From the NCBI GenBank assembly GCA_001898965.1, contig MKVW01000003.1, positions 283,013-328,797 of the forward strand: a stretch of DNA of 45,785 nt, written 5' to 3'. The notes beneath the pieces were generated by a model. It saw only the letters and a list, made by a program, of their open reading frames with translations, was not told where the DNA came from and did not search any database. Shown piece by piece: positions 7,398-16,049 of the stretch (the stretch's first letter is position 1; each line of letters opens with the position of its first letter). The translations under genes were made by a program, and so were the position numbers. Source of the DNA: Rhizobiales bacterium 62-17. GTDB lineage: Bacteria; Pseudomonadota; Alphaproteobacteria; Rhizobiales; Beijerinckiaceae.

Positions 7398-8468
7398 ATG
7401 CAGCAGTCTCTCGTCCGCATCGACGGCGTCAGCAAACATTTCGGAGATACTACCGCCGTCGATAACGTGTCGCTGGACATCGGCGCCGGTGAGTTCTTTG
7501 CGCTTCTCGGCCCCTCAGGCTGCGGCAAGACCACGCTGATGCGTCTGGTCGCCGGCTTCGAGACGCCCGATAGCGGCAGTATCGTAATCGACGGTATCGA
7601 TATGGCTGGCGTGCCGCCCAATCGGCGGCCGGTCAATATGATGTTCCAGTCTTATGCGCTGTTTCCGCATATGAGCGTCGCCGCCAATATCGGCTTCGGG
7701 CTCAAGCAGGCGGGCATGGGCAAGGCGGACATCGCGGCGCGCGTGGCCGATCTCTTGAAACTCGTGCAGCTCGAAAAGCTCGGGCAGCGCAAGCCCGACC
7801 AGCTTTCCGGCGGTCAGCGTCAGCGCGTGGCTTTGGCGCGTGCCATCGCACGCCGGCCGAAACTGTTGCTGCTCGATGAGCCGTTGGCGGCGCTCGATCG
7901 CAAGCTGCGCGAGGAAACCCAGTTCGAGCTGATGCAATTGCAGCGCGATCTGAAAATCGCCTTCATGGTCGTCACCCACGACCAGGACGAAGCCATGGCT
8001 ATGGCGCAGCGCATCGCGGTGATGCGGGCCGGGCAGATCGAGCAATTGGGCGGCGCGCGCGAGATCTACGAGACACCGGCAACGACGTTCGTGGCGCAGT
8101 TCATCGGCGAGATCAATCTGTTCGCGGCGACTGTCGAGCGCGGCCAGGTGATGCGCTGTGCGGCGCCTGCTTTCACCTGTCGCTTGCCGGAGCCGATGGC
8201 CGAGGGCACGGCCGTGTCGCTCGCCGTGCGGCCGGAGCGCATCCGGCTGACGCGGGGAGAGCCACAAGGCGGTGAGATCGCTTTGTCCGGTCAGGTGATG
8301 GACAGTGTTTATCTCGGCGACGTGAAAGTCTGGCGCGTGCGCACGGATGATGGCGGCCTTCTGCGCGTCAGCGCCGTCAATAGCGGTAACGGGACGGACG
8401 ACATTCAACGCGGCGAGCGGGTGCATCTCGCGTTCGCCGAAAGCGATATTAGGATTTTGCCACGATGA
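7398..8468 (+). CDS. potA: Polyamine-type ABC transporter ATPase (PotA-like)
   Basis: A 356-residue importer ATPase that powers uptake through the two permeases encoded next. Seen: Walker A GPSGCGKT (38-45), Q-loop MFQSYALFPH around Gln84, signature LSGGQRQRVALARA (136-149), Walker B LLLLDEP (156-162), H-loop His194 in VVTHDQDEA, and a C-terminal TOBE_2-like regulatory region (about 270-350). The form matches the spermidine/putrescine family (PotA/PotG), though Fe(III) and molybdate ATPases look similar. The ribosome binding site is weak. The stop overlaps the permease start as ATGA. No substrate-binding protein is encoded in the operon, so the substrate is not fixed. Confidence 0.87.
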   Translation: MQQSLVRIDGVSKHFGDTTAVDNVSLDIGAGEFFALLGPSGCGKTTLMRLVAGFETPDSGSIVIDGIDMAGVPPNRRPVNMMFQSYALFPHMSVAANIGFGLKQAGMGKADIAARVADLLKLVQLEKLGQRKPDQLSGGQRQRVALARAIARRPKLLLLDEPLAALDRKLREETQFELMQLQRDLKIAFMVVTHDQDEAMAMAQRIAVMRAGQIEQLGGAREIYETPATTFVAQFIGEINLFAATVERGQVMRCAAPAFTCRLPEPMAEGTAVSLAVRPERIRLTRGEPQGGEIALSGQVMDSVYLGDVKVWRVRTDDGGLLRVSAVNSGNGTDDIQRGERVHLAFAESDIRILPR

Positions 8469-9391
8469 GCGCGGGCAAGCCGCATCGGCGCAAGCTCGGC
8501 ACGGGGCAGCGTGTGCTGCTGGCCGTGCCGTTCCTGTGGCTGTTGCTGTTCTTCGCCGCGCCTTTCCTGTTCGTCGCGAAAATCTCGCTGTCGCAGGCGG
8601 TGGCGCAACGGCCGCCTTATGAGCCCGTCTTTGCCTGGAGCGAGGGCTGGAATGTCTTTGTCGAGAAACTCGGCCAGTTGTCGCTCTCAGCCTATGGCCT
8701 GCTGTTCGAGGACGATCTCTATCTCGCCTCCTATCTTGGATCGCTGAAACTGGCGGCTTTGGCGACGCTCATCGGTTTGTGCGTTGCCTATCCTGTCGCC
8801 CTGGCGATGACGCGGGCGCCGCGTTCCTGGCGGCCAGCCTTGATCGTGCTCGCCATCGCACCGTTCTGGACCAGCTTCCTCATTCGCGTCTATGCCTGGA
8901 TCGTCATCCTCAAGGATGAGGGCCTGCTCAATCATCTGCTGTTGTCGCTGCGGCTGATCGATCAGCCCTTGCAGATCTATGCGACGGACTGGGCGGTGCT
9001 GATCGGCATCGTCTATTCCTACATGCCTTTCCTGATCCTGCCCATCTACAATGCCATCGACCGGCAGGAGCCGCAGCTCGTCGAAGCGGCGCGCGATCTG
9101 GGCGCGAGTGGCCTGTCGGCCTTCTGGCGCGTCACCTTTCCCTTGTCCTTGCCGGGTGTCTTCGCCGGTGCGCTCTTGATGTTCATTCCGGCGGTTGGCG
9201 AATTCGTCGTGCCCGATCTGCTCGGCGGTTCCGATACGCTGATGATCGGCCGGACCTTGTGGAACGAATTCTTCGCCAATCGCGACTGGCCGACGGCGTC
9301 TGCCGTCGCGGTGATCATGCTGCTGGTGCTGCTCGTGCCGCTCCTGCTCTACGAACGCAATGAAATGCGGATTTCGGAGACGCGGCGATGA
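8465..9391 (+). CDS. potB: Polyamine-type ABC transporter permease (PotB-like)
   Basis: A 308-residue inner-membrane permease with about six membrane segments (the first at residues 15-36) and the cytoplasmic coupling EAA loop EAARDLGASGLSAFWRVTFP starting near residue 206, which docks onto the ATPase. A long periplasmic region lies between the first and second membrane segments, as in PotB/PotH proteins. The start and stop overlap the flanking genes by 4 bp (ATGA), so this is a tightly coupled operon. The spermidine/putrescine assignment rests on family resemblance only. Confidence 0.87.
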   Translation: MSAGKPHRRKLGTGQRVLLAVPFLWLLLFFAAPFLFVAKISLSQAVAQRPPYEPVFAWSEGWNVFVEKLGQLSLSAYGLLFEDDLYLASYLGSLKLAALATLIGLCVAYPVALAMTRAPRSWRPALIVLAIAPFWTSFLIRVYAWIVILKDEGLLNHLLLSLRLIDQPLQIYATDWAVLIGIVYSYMPFLILPIYNAIDRQEPQLVEAARDLGASGLSAFWRVTFPLSLPGVFAGALLMFIPAVGEFVVPDLLGGSDTLMIGRTLWNEFFANRDWPTASAVAVIMLLVLLVPLLLYERNEMRISETRR

Positions 9392-10194
9392 CCGGCACCT
9401 TACGCAAGCGCGACGTGGCGATCCTGCTCATCGGTTTCGCCTTCCTCTATGTGCCGATTGCGCTGGTGGTCATCTACAGCTTCAATGCTTCGAAGCTCGT
9501 CACCGTCTGGGGCGGCTGGTCGACGCGCTGGTATGGCGCGCTTCTGGACAATGCGCAGGTGCTCGATGCCGCCTGGCTCAGTCTGAAGGTGGCTTTTCTC
9601 TCCGGTGTCTTTTCGACCATTCTTGGCACGATGGCGGCCATCGTCATGTCGCGCTATGGGCGGTTTCGCGGCCGGCTGGTTTTTTCGTCGCTGATCTACG
9701 CGCCGCTGGTCATGCCGGAAGTGATCATGGGCCTGTCGTTGCTCCTGCTGTTCGTGGCGCTCGACATGGACCGGGGTTTCTGGACTCTGTTGATCGCGCA
9801 TACGACGTTCGGCCTGTGTTTCGTCACCATCGTGGTCAATGCGAAACTGGCGGGCTTCGATCGCAGTCTGGAGGAGGCGGCGCGCGATCTTGGTGCGTCA
9901 CCCATCGGGGCGTTCTTTCAGGTGACCCTGCCGATCATCGCGCCATCGGTCATCGCCGGCTTTCTGCTCGCCTTCACGATTTCGCTCGATGATTTCGTCA
10001 TCGCCAGCTTCACCACAGGGCCGGGGGCGACAACCCTGCCGATGCGGATCTACAGCCAAGTTCGGCTGGGCGTGACGCCAGAGATCAATGCGATTTCCAC
10101 CCTGATGATTGGCACGGTGCTGGCGCTGGTGCTGTTCGGTTTTGCCTTGAGTCGGGCTTTCCGAGGTGGTGGCGGGGCCGTCGGACGCGCTTGA
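9388..10194 (+). CDS. potC: Polyamine-type ABC transporter permease (PotC-like)
   Basis: A 268-residue second permease with about six membrane segments and the coupling loop EEAARDLGASPIGAFFQVTLP near residue 161. FTISLDDFVIASFTTGPG (about residues 195-212) is characteristic of PotC/PotI. The start overlaps potB by 4 bp. In most such operons the next gene is the periplasmic binding protein PotD; here the next gene is modA, 131 bp away behind its own ModE-type palindrome, so the transporter lacks an obvious partner locally. Confidence 0.87.
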   Translation: MTGTLRKRDVAILLIGFAFLYVPIALVVIYSFNASKLVTVWGGWSTRWYGALLDNAQVLDAAWLSLKVAFLSGVFSTILGTMAAIVMSRYGRFRGRLVFSSLIYAPLVMPEVIMGLSLLLLFVALDMDRGFWTLLIAHTTFGLCFVTIVVNAKLAGFDRSLEEAARDLGASPIGAFFQVTLPIIAPSVIAGFLLAFTISLDDFVIASFTTGPGATTLPMRIYSQVRLGVTPEINAISTLMIGTVLALVLFGFALSRAFRGGGGAVGRA

Positions 10195-10207
10195 AAGGCG
10201 CCTTCGG

Positions 10208-10233
10208 TCGCTATATTCTGCAAAATATATCGA
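10208..10233. promoter_or_regulatory. ModE/Mop-type palindrome before modA
   Basis: A 26-bp near-perfect inverted repeat with left arm TCGCTATATTCTG and right arm CAAAATATATCGA. Eleven of 13 base pairs match. The CG-TATAT...ATATA-CG form is that of molybdate-responsive ModE/MopA/MopB sites. It lies 92 bp upstream of the modA start, as expected for molybdate repression of high-affinity uptake. No modE gene is in the window. Confidence 0.75.
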
Positions 10234-10325
10234 TCCGCTCCCGTGCTGCGCGCCCTGGGAGCGTTCGGGAACGTGGGTTCCCGAAGCGATCGTTCTCCCT
10301 GCTTTTCCCTTTCAGGAGGACACCT

Positions 10326-11102
10326 TTGCGCGCGCATATCCGGACGTTTCTGACTGCCTTCGCCATTGGCTTCACGGCCCTTTCCGCGCCGGTACGCGCG
10401 CAGGAACCGTTGGTCGTTTTCGCCGCCGCCAGCCTCAAGGATGCGCTGGATGACGCGGCCAAGACGTTCAAAGGCGCCGGCGGCGTCGATGTGAAGTTCA
10501 GCTATGCCGGCTCGCTGGCTCTGGCGCGCCAGCTCGAGCAGGGCGCCCCGGCCGATATTTTCGCCTCCGCCGACCAGGAGTCGATGAACTACGCGGCGAG
10601 CAAGAACAGCATCAGGCCGGACAGCCGCTTCGATCTGCTGCAGAACAAGCTCGTCGTCATCGCGTCGAAGAACAGCAAGGTGCAGTCGCTGGCGTTCACG
10701 CCGGATGCGTTCAAGACGGCGCTCGGCAGTGGCCGCCTGTCGACCGGCGAGGTCAATACGGTGCCGGTGGGGCGCTACGCCAAATCGGCGCTCGAGAAGC
10801 TCGGCCTGTGGCGCGATATCGAGCCGCGTCTTGCCATGTCCGATAACGTGCGCGCGGCGATGAGCTTCGTCGCCCGTGACGAGGCGCCGCTCGGCATCGT
10901 CTATGCCACCGATGCGGCGGCTGATGCGAATGTGAAAGTGATCGCCACGTTCCCGGCCGACTCGCATGCGCCGATTATCTATCCCTTCGCCTTGACCGCC
11001 ACGAGCAAGAACCCGGCAGCGGCCAAATTCCTGGACTTCCTGCGCTCGGATGCGGCCAAGCCGAGTTTCGAAAAGCAGGGTTTTACCGTTCTCAAAAAAT
11101 AA
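10326..11102 (+). CDS. modA: ModA molybdate-binding periplasmic protein
   Basis: A 258-residue periplasmic oxyanion receptor. A signal peptide (about residues 1-26, ending ALSAPVRAQ) precedes EPLVVFAAASLKDALDD, the classic ModA start with its anion-binding Ser. Other marks are SYAGSLALARQLEQGAPADIF with a second anion-binding Ser, and the C-terminal hinge YATDAAAD. The frame is open back to 10191, but the TTG at 10326 has AGGAGG 6-7 nt upstream and gives a proper signal peptide, so it is chosen. The ModE-type box upstream supports molybdate control. No modB or modC follows; the next genes are mop and another binding protein. Confidence 0.92.
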   Translation: MRAHIRTFLTAFAIGFTALSAPVRAQEPLVVFAAASLKDALDDAAKTFKGAGGVDVKFSYAGSLALARQLEQGAPADIFASADQESMNYAASKNSIRPDSRFDLLQNKLVVIASKNSKVQSLAFTPDAFKTALGSGRLSTGEVNTVPVGRYAKSALEKLGLWRDIEPRLAMSDNVRAAMSFVARDEAPLGIVYATDAAADANVKVIATFPADSHAPIIYPFALTATSKNPAAAKFLDFLRSDAAKPSFEKQGFTVLKK

Positions 11103-11114
11103 GCGGAGAGTGTC

Positions 11115-11321
11115 ATGAAGATCAGCGCGCGTAACGTTCTCAAGGGCACCATTGTGGAAGTCACGAAAGGCGCCACGACGTCTCATGTGAAGATCGACGT
11201 CAACGGCGCGATCGTCACAGCCTCCATCACCAATGAAGCGGTCGATTCCTTGAAGCTGGAAAAAGGCAAGAACGCTTATGCGGTGGTGAAGGCCTCCGAC
11301 GTCATGGTCGCGGTCGACTGA
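11115..11321 (+). CDS. mop: Mop molbindin (molybdopterin-binding/TOBE protein)
   Basis: A 68-residue single-domain molbindin. It has the full Mop/TOBE pattern: MKISARNVLKGTIVEV, then VKIDVNGAIVTASITNEAVDSLKL and AYAVVKASDVMVAVD. Such proteins form hexameric rings that bind and buffer molybdate or tungstate in the cytoplasm. It starts 12 bp after modA with a GGAGAG ribosome binding site and is surely co-transcribed. The next gene begins 5 bp after its stop. Confidence 0.93.
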   Translation: MKISARNVLKGTIVEVTKGATTSHVKIDVNGAIVTASITNEAVDSLKLEKGKNAYAVVKASDVMVAVD

Positions 11322-11326
11322 CGCCG

Positions 11327-12316
11327 ATGCGGCTGCGCGCTCTGGCACTGACGATCGTGGCGGCGCTTGTCGTCGCCACGACGGTTCATGCGGCGGAGTT
11401 CACCGATTCCGCCGGACGCAAGGTCAATCTCCCCGAGAAGGTCGGCCGCCTTCTGCCGGCTGGGCCGCCGGCCGATGTGCTGCTGTATGCGCTGGCGCCC
11501 AATCTGTTGGTCGGCCTGGTGGAGCCGTGGAACGGCGATGCCAAACAGGCCGTGCCACAACGTTTCCAGGCACTGCCGGGCGTACCGCGCCTGACGTCGC
11601 ACAATCTCAGTTCCGACGATCTCGAAAAGCTGCGGCAGCTCAAGGCCGATCTTGTCGTCGATTATGGCGACATCAATCCGAATTACGTGGCCCTGGCGGA
11701 CCGCATTCAGGCGTCGCTTGGCGTGCCTTATGTCCTGATCGACGGCAGGTTGCGGGAAGCGCCGCAGGTGCTGCGCCGGCTCGGCGATGCGATCGGGCGG
11801 CCAGAACGCGGGCAGGAACTGGCGGGCGCGGTGCAAAGCGCGCTCGCGCTGATCGATGGCGCCGGCACCGCCGCGCCGGACCAGCGCGTGCCGTTCTACT
11901 ATGCCCGTGGTGCCGATGGGTTGCAGGGCGTACGTGCGGGTTCCAGCGTCGGCGAGGCGATCGAGCTTGCCGGCGGCCGCAACGTGGTGCCGTCGGCGCG
12001 TGGCGCTTTCGTCGGCATGAGTGCGGCTGAGGTGGCGAAACTGTCGCCGAAGTTCGTCATTGTCGGGGAGGCGGCAGCGATCCAACCGGGCAGTCCATTG
12101 CGTCAAGCGCTTCCAGATGGCACGCGTTTCGTCGTCGATCGCGGTGCGCCTTATGGCATCATCGAAAAGCCGCCATCGCTGAACCGTATTCTGGGTGCGC
12201 TGGCTGTCGCGGCGCTGATCCATCCCGATCGCGCCGAGGCCTTCCATGCGGCGGCCGCGCGTCTGGCGACGGTGATGTTCGGCGACAGCGCAAAGTTTCA
12301 GAGCCTGGGCGACTAA
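11327..12316 (+). CDS. Iron/cobalamin-type (MolA-like) periplasmic binding protein
   Basis: A 329-residue cluster-A (FecB/BtuF fold) binding protein with a signal peptide (about residues 1-22, ending VVATTVHAA) and the typical EFTDSAGRKVNLPEKVGRLL opening. Later come LKADLVVDYGDINPNYVALAD and a mid-protein helix linker, then SSVGEAIELAGGRNV and LSPKFVIVG. The fold serves siderophores, haem, cobalamin and, in Haemophilus MolA, molybdate. Following modA and mop by 5 bp behind one ModE-type box, a molybdate/tungstate role is the best inference, but a metal chelate is possible. No FecCD/BtuCD permease or ATPase is beside it. The stop overlaps the convergent DUF2721 gene. Confidence 0.78.
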   Translation: MRLRALALTIVAALVVATTVHAAEFTDSAGRKVNLPEKVGRLLPAGPPADVLLYALAPNLLVGLVEPWNGDAKQAVPQRFQALPGVPRLTSHNLSSDDLEKLRQLKADLVVDYGDINPNYVALADRIQASLGVPYVLIDGRLREAPQVLRRLGDAIGRPERGQELAGAVQSALALIDGAGTAAPDQRVPFYYARGADGLQGVRAGSSVGEAIELAGGRNVVPSARGAFVGMSAAEVAKLSPKFVIVGEAAAIQPGSPLRQALPDGTRFVVDRGAPYGIIEKPPSLNRILGALAVAALIHPDRAEAFHAAAARLATVMFGDSAKFQSLGD

Positions 12317-12771
12317 TTCCTGCGTGCTCTGGCGATCTGGCGGATCATGCTGCCGGTCGCCAGAAGCATTTCCACGATGAAGGCCCAGAGCGATACGGAG
12401 AGGCACAGCAGGCCCATGCCGAAATTCCAATAGAGCCAGTCTTCCTTGATCGCGCGTTCGATTTGGCCGACGAACAGGCCGAGAATGGCGGCGCAGACGA
12501 AGACGCCGGTCAGCGCGCCGAAGATGACGGCAATTTCCAGCGCGATGGTTCTGCGCCGCAGAACGCGCAGTTGCGCATTGCGAACGTCACGCGTCACGCC
12601 GTCACTGTCCATCTCGTCGACGATGGCATTGATGCGATCAGAAACCCGCGCCAGCCGCGACGCGAACACGTTCAAGAATCCAGCGGTGCCGGCCAGAAGG
12701 AAAACCGGCGTCAGCGCCGATTGAATCGTTTTCACGATGCCGTCGACATCGGGCATGGCAAGCTCGCTCAT
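12313..12771 (-). CDS. DUF2721 membrane protein
   Basis: A 152-residue integral membrane protein with three likely membrane segments (about residues 16-40, 75-100, 113-140). The first is followed by ASRLARVSDRINAIVDE and a basic LRVLRRRT stretch, both typical of DUF2721 proteins, whose function is unknown. GGAAGG lies about 8 nt before the ATG. Its 3' end overlaps the convergent binding-protein gene by 4 bp. It is probably a single-gene unit, or is read through from the AsmA gene 84 bp upstream. Confidence 0.78.
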   Translation of the reverse strand: MSELAMPDVDGIVKTIQSALTPVFLLAGTAGFLNVFASRLARVSDRINAIVDEMDSDGVTRDVRNAQLRVLRRRTIALEIAVIFGALTGVFVCAAILGLFVGQIERAIKEDWLYWNFGMGLLCLSVSLWAFIVEMLLATGSMIRQIARARRN

Positions 12772-12855
12772 TGATCAGCCTTCCGAGGCATGGCTCCATA
12801 CGAGTCGTGCGCATCATTCGCCGTCCCGGAAGACTTGGCAAACGGACAACGTGCT

Positions 12856-14688
12856 TTAGCGGTTTGAGGTGAAAGCCGGTGGCAGGGGTTCCGGCAGGTC
12901 CGGTGGCCTGATCACCGCGCGCAACAGGCCGGCGGCGGCTTCCGATCGGCGGATCAGGCTGTCGGTGTCGATGGAGAAGGCGGGCGCCTCCCAAGGACCC
13001 TGAACGTTGAAGTTCAGCTGCATCGGCGCGGTCGGATTGGCCGGCATGGCTTCCGGCCGGCGCGGCGGCGAGACGCCGACATCGAGGCGCAGTGTCTGGT
13101 CTGCTCCGTTGATGGCGCCGGAAACATTGATCGATGCGCCAGGGCCGTTGATCTGGCCGCGCTCCAGCGACAAGGTACCTCTGTTGATGGTGCCGCTGAA
13201 TTCGGCCGCGGTGAAGCCGGTGCTGCCGGCGCGCACTTCGCCCGGCACGGACAGCGGCCGCTTTTCCGACCGGCGCAAGGCCTGTTCCGCATCAAGGCCG
13301 GCGAGTTCGCCGTTTCTGGCCGAGAGCCTCAGTTGACCCGACAGGCTTTCTATATGTTCGCCGACGCTGTCGCCCCGGCTTTGCAGATTGATTTCGCCGG
13401 TGACGATGCCGGTCAGGCGCGGATGGCGGACGACATCTTTCAACATGGCGCCGGCGTCGACATTGCTGAGCGCCAACGTGCCCTTGAAGTCGCCGTCGTC
13501 GCCGATCGGCGTCACCGTCATCTGCCCCTTCATGCGTCCGCCATAGGCCTGGGCACCGGCCAGCAGCACTTCCAGTTTGCCATCGTTGGCGAGGACGGAA
13601 AGACCGGCGGCGGTCATCGTCAACTTGCCGAGAATGGCGCGTTGCGCCGAGAGGCGCAGATCCATGTCGGTGCGGCCGAGCGCTGCCAGAGACAGCGGCT
13701 CGCGGCTCCACTGCCGCTCGTTGCGCAGCGTCGGGATGAGTTCTGTGCTGGGCAGCATCAGCGATGGCGTGGCGAGTGTCGCTGAGATCAGTGGGCGCTC
13801 GCCTTCAAGACGCACGCCGACGGAACCGCGAAAGACATTGGCATCAAGCGTGATGCTGGCATCCGACAGCGCGAGCGCCTGTTGCGTGATACGCAAGGTG
13901 CCGTTGGCGGAGACGGTCGCCAAAGGACCGGGCAGAGCGGGCGCGAAATTCAACACCTGCATCAAGGCGCGCGGCTTGGCGGCGGTGCCGGCGAAGTGGC
14001 CATCGAATTGCCAGCGCGAGCCGCCTTGCAGGATGCCGTCGAAGGCCGCGTCGGCAATCGTCGAACGCAGTTTGGCGGTGAAAGGTGTGGCGCCTTTGTC
14101 GAAGAGATCGGAGAGGTGGGCGAACAGGACTTCGGCCTCGCCGTTCACCTCGTTCCAGAAGAAGCGGCCGGCGAAGGAGAGCGGGCCGGGCAGGCCGCGC
14201 GGATCGAGAATGCCATCGACCTGGGAAATCTGAACTGGCGGGCGCCCGTCGATTTGCAGGTCGAGCGAGCCGCCGGCGATGGTGAGGGGCCCAAGCTTCG
14301 ACAGTTCGCCAAGCAATTGCGCAGAGGGGCGTGTCAGGCTGCTGGTTGCGGTGTGCAGTGAGAGCTGCGGCCCGATCAAGGTCAGCCGTTCGAGTTCGAT
14401 GCGTCCGCCGAGCAGCGGTAGCAGGCGGATGTTGCCGCGCACGAACGGCGTATGCAGCGCCATGGACGGTTGCGTGCCGATGGCGACATTTTCGGCCCGG
14501 ATCTGCGGGCGGGGTAGGAGCGAGAAGGACAGTCGCCCCTTGATGTCGGTGTCGAGCCCGCTGACCTGACGCACTTGCTGGGCGATCTGCCGGCGCATCG
14601 CCGTCTCAAAGGCGCTGATGGGAAAAAACGCCCCGGCCGCCCCAAGCAGCAGCAGCAGGCCAATTCCCCATTTCAGGCTTCGGTTCAT
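12856..14688 (-). CDS. AsmA-family protein (lipid-transport/outer-membrane biogenesis type)
   Basis: A 610-residue protein with one N-terminal membrane anchor (about residues 4-23, WGIGLLLLLGAAGAFFP) and a long, mostly beta periplasmic part. The AsmA N-terminal pattern is visible in GRLSFSLLPRPQIRAENVAI, and the C-terminal AsmA_2-like pattern in LSGQLRLSARNGELAGLDAE. AsmA-like proteins (TamB, YhdP, AsmA) are thought to form bridges carrying phospholipid to the outer membrane. The frame is open to 14766; the ATG at 14688 is preferred because it puts the anchor at the usual place, although neither start has a strong ribosome binding site. Length is in the family range. Confidence 0.82.
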   Translation of the reverse strand: MNRSLKWGIGLLLLLGAAGAFFPISAFETAMRRQIAQQVRQVSGLDTDIKGRLSFSLLPRPQIRAENVAIGTQPSMALHTPFVRGNIRLLPLLGGRIELERLTLIGPQLSLHTATSSLTRPSAQLLGELSKLGPLTIAGGSLDLQIDGRPPVQISQVDGILDPRGLPGPLSFAGRFFWNEVNGEAEVLFAHLSDLFDKGATPFTAKLRSTIADAAFDGILQGGSRWQFDGHFAGTAAKPRALMQVLNFAPALPGPLATVSANGTLRITQQALALSDASITLDANVFRGSVGVRLEGERPLISATLATPSLMLPSTELIPTLRNERQWSREPLSLAALGRTDMDLRLSAQRAILGKLTMTAAGLSVLANDGKLEVLLAGAQAYGGRMKGQMTVTPIGDDGDFKGTLALSNVDAGAMLKDVVRHPRLTGIVTGEINLQSRGDSVGEHIESLSGQLRLSARNGELAGLDAEQALRRSEKRPLSVPGEVRAGSTGFTAAEFSGTINRGTLSLERGQINGPGASINVSGAINGADQTLRLDVGVSPPRRPEAMPANPTAPMQLNFNVQGPWEAPAFSIDTDSLIRRSEAAAGLLRAVIRPPDLPEPLPPAFTSNR

Positions 14689-14874
14689 CGCGGACGGTTG
14701 ATTAGGCAAAGGAATGGTTCGGGTGAGGGCGCGCAAATGGTAGATGCCATTGGCTACCGCCATCATGACCTGATCAGCTTAGAAAAGAAAAGTTGAGCAA
14801 ATCCATGGCGGCGAAGGGAATTTTCCAGGCCATCCCCAAGCAAATGGGGTGCCAGGGGCCCGGCAAAGGATGGT

Positions 14875-15942
14875 TTAGCGGCTGTAGAAGGCTTGCGGGC
14901 CGATCATCCGGACGGGTCCACGGCCGTCCCGGGCTTGCGCCGGCTGGCGCAGGAGCGATGGAAATGGCGAGGGCGCGGTAGCCGGCGTCAGGTCGGCGCG
15001 GGTCCGGTTCGGCCCCGCCTGCAGGACGGCGGGGCTGCGTTTGACGATCCCCGAGGCCCGTTCCAGGGCGACGAGGACGGCACGGGAGGTGACGGGCAGA
15101 CGGCCCGCCTCGTGCAGGCTAGCGAAATCGCGGGGACGATAGGGCCAACGCTCCGACCCCTTGAAAATGCGGAAGCCGGTGTCGGTCATCACCGGATCGC
15201 CGCGCCGCAGGGTGCGGTCGCGGTAGATGTCGGCTCTCTGCAAACCGGGCAGGCCGTCGGTCCGGCAGGTGCAGGTGTTGTCGCGGGCGGAGGCATAGCG
15301 GCCGGCCACGGGCAGGGTGCGATAGGTGCGGCCTGTGCGGGCCGCAACCGCATCCTCGATCTTCTCCGAGCGGCTGTAGTAGACGCGCGTCGGCGCGTTG
15401 GGACACAGGCTGTTGCAATCGGCTTCGAGCTGCGCCGGTCCCAAAGCCTGATTGCTGGCGGGGAAATGAAAGCCGTCACAGAGCCGCACGCACATGGCCA
15501 CGGTCTTCGAATGGACGACGGGAACGACGGCCGGTGCGGTCTGGCGCGTTGCCGTCGGTTGACGCTGTGGTTGCAGCCGTTGCGGTTGCAGCCGGGTCTC
15601 TGGTGCCAAACCGGTGAGATTGTCCAGCGGGCCAGGAAGACCGGCGCGCAAATTCCGTGGCAGGCTGGAGAGAACGGAAGGCTGCGCTGGCGCATAGGCG
15701 CTGACGTAAACGGGTTGCACGCGCGCAGGGGCATGGCGGGCACGTTCCGCCCGCCAATAGGCGGCGGTGCTTTCGTCGCTTTGCGCGAAGGTGCGCAGCG
15801 ACGGACCGAAGAGAACGGCGGTGACGGTAACGAGGCAGGCGGCGGCGCCGAAGGCGATCCAAGTACGACGCGGAATGTTGCGACGGGGAGCGCGGCGTGG
15901 CGCCGGCTGATCGCTGGCGGTGGAATTTGCAACGCGCGACAT
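14875..15942 (-). CDS. DUF2865 domain protein, membrane-anchored
   Basis: A 355-residue protein with a basic N-terminus, one membrane segment (about residues 28-46, TWIAFGAAACLVTVTAVLF), a Pro/Gln/Arg-rich linker with LQPQRLQPQRQ, then the Cys-rich DUF2865 domain. Its marks are VAMCVRLCDGFHFPASN, EADCNSLCPNAPTRVYYSRS and DNTCTC (six or more conserved Cys, probably disulfides in the periplasm). The family is, as far as I recall, restricted to Hyphomicrobiales and has no known function. The ATG at 15942 has GGAG 7 nt upstream and is preferred over the ATG at 15954. It stands alone between AsmA and DUF1330 genes on the same strand. Confidence 0.8.
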   Translation of the reverse strand: MSRVANSTASDQPAPRRAPRRNIPRRTWIAFGAAACLVTVTAVLFGPSLRTFAQSDESTAAYWRAERARHAPARVQPVYVSAYAPAQPSVLSSLPRNLRAGLPGPLDNLTGLAPETRLQPQRLQPQRQPTATRQTAPAVVPVVHSKTVAMCVRLCDGFHFPASNQALGPAQLEADCNSLCPNAPTRVYYSRSEKIEDAVAARTGRTYRTLPVAGRYASARDNTCTCRTDGLPGLQRADIYRDRTLRRGDPVMTDTGFRIFKGSERWPYRPRDFASLHEAGRLPVTSRAVLVALERASGIVKRSPAVLQAGPNRTRADLTPATAPSPFPSLLRQPAQARDGRGPVRMIGPQAFYSR

Positions 15943-16049
15943 CAGCCACTCCATCAGGACGCGGGAAACTCTCGGATAATCAGTGGCCTCTATGTCGTAT
16001 GGTTACTCAAAGATGAACGATGTGGCAAGCGTCCATCGGCTTTCGCCGT

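Noticed and set aside
10191..10325. 5' extension of modA overlapping the potC stop
   Set aside because: The extra 45 residues are Arg/Pro-rich, cover the ModE-type palindrome, and precede a perfect ribosome binding site and signal peptide at 10326.
10050..11348. 432-codon minus-strand frame across modA and mop
   Set aside because: Antisense to two clearly recognised genes, with Arg/Ala/Gly-rich shadow composition.
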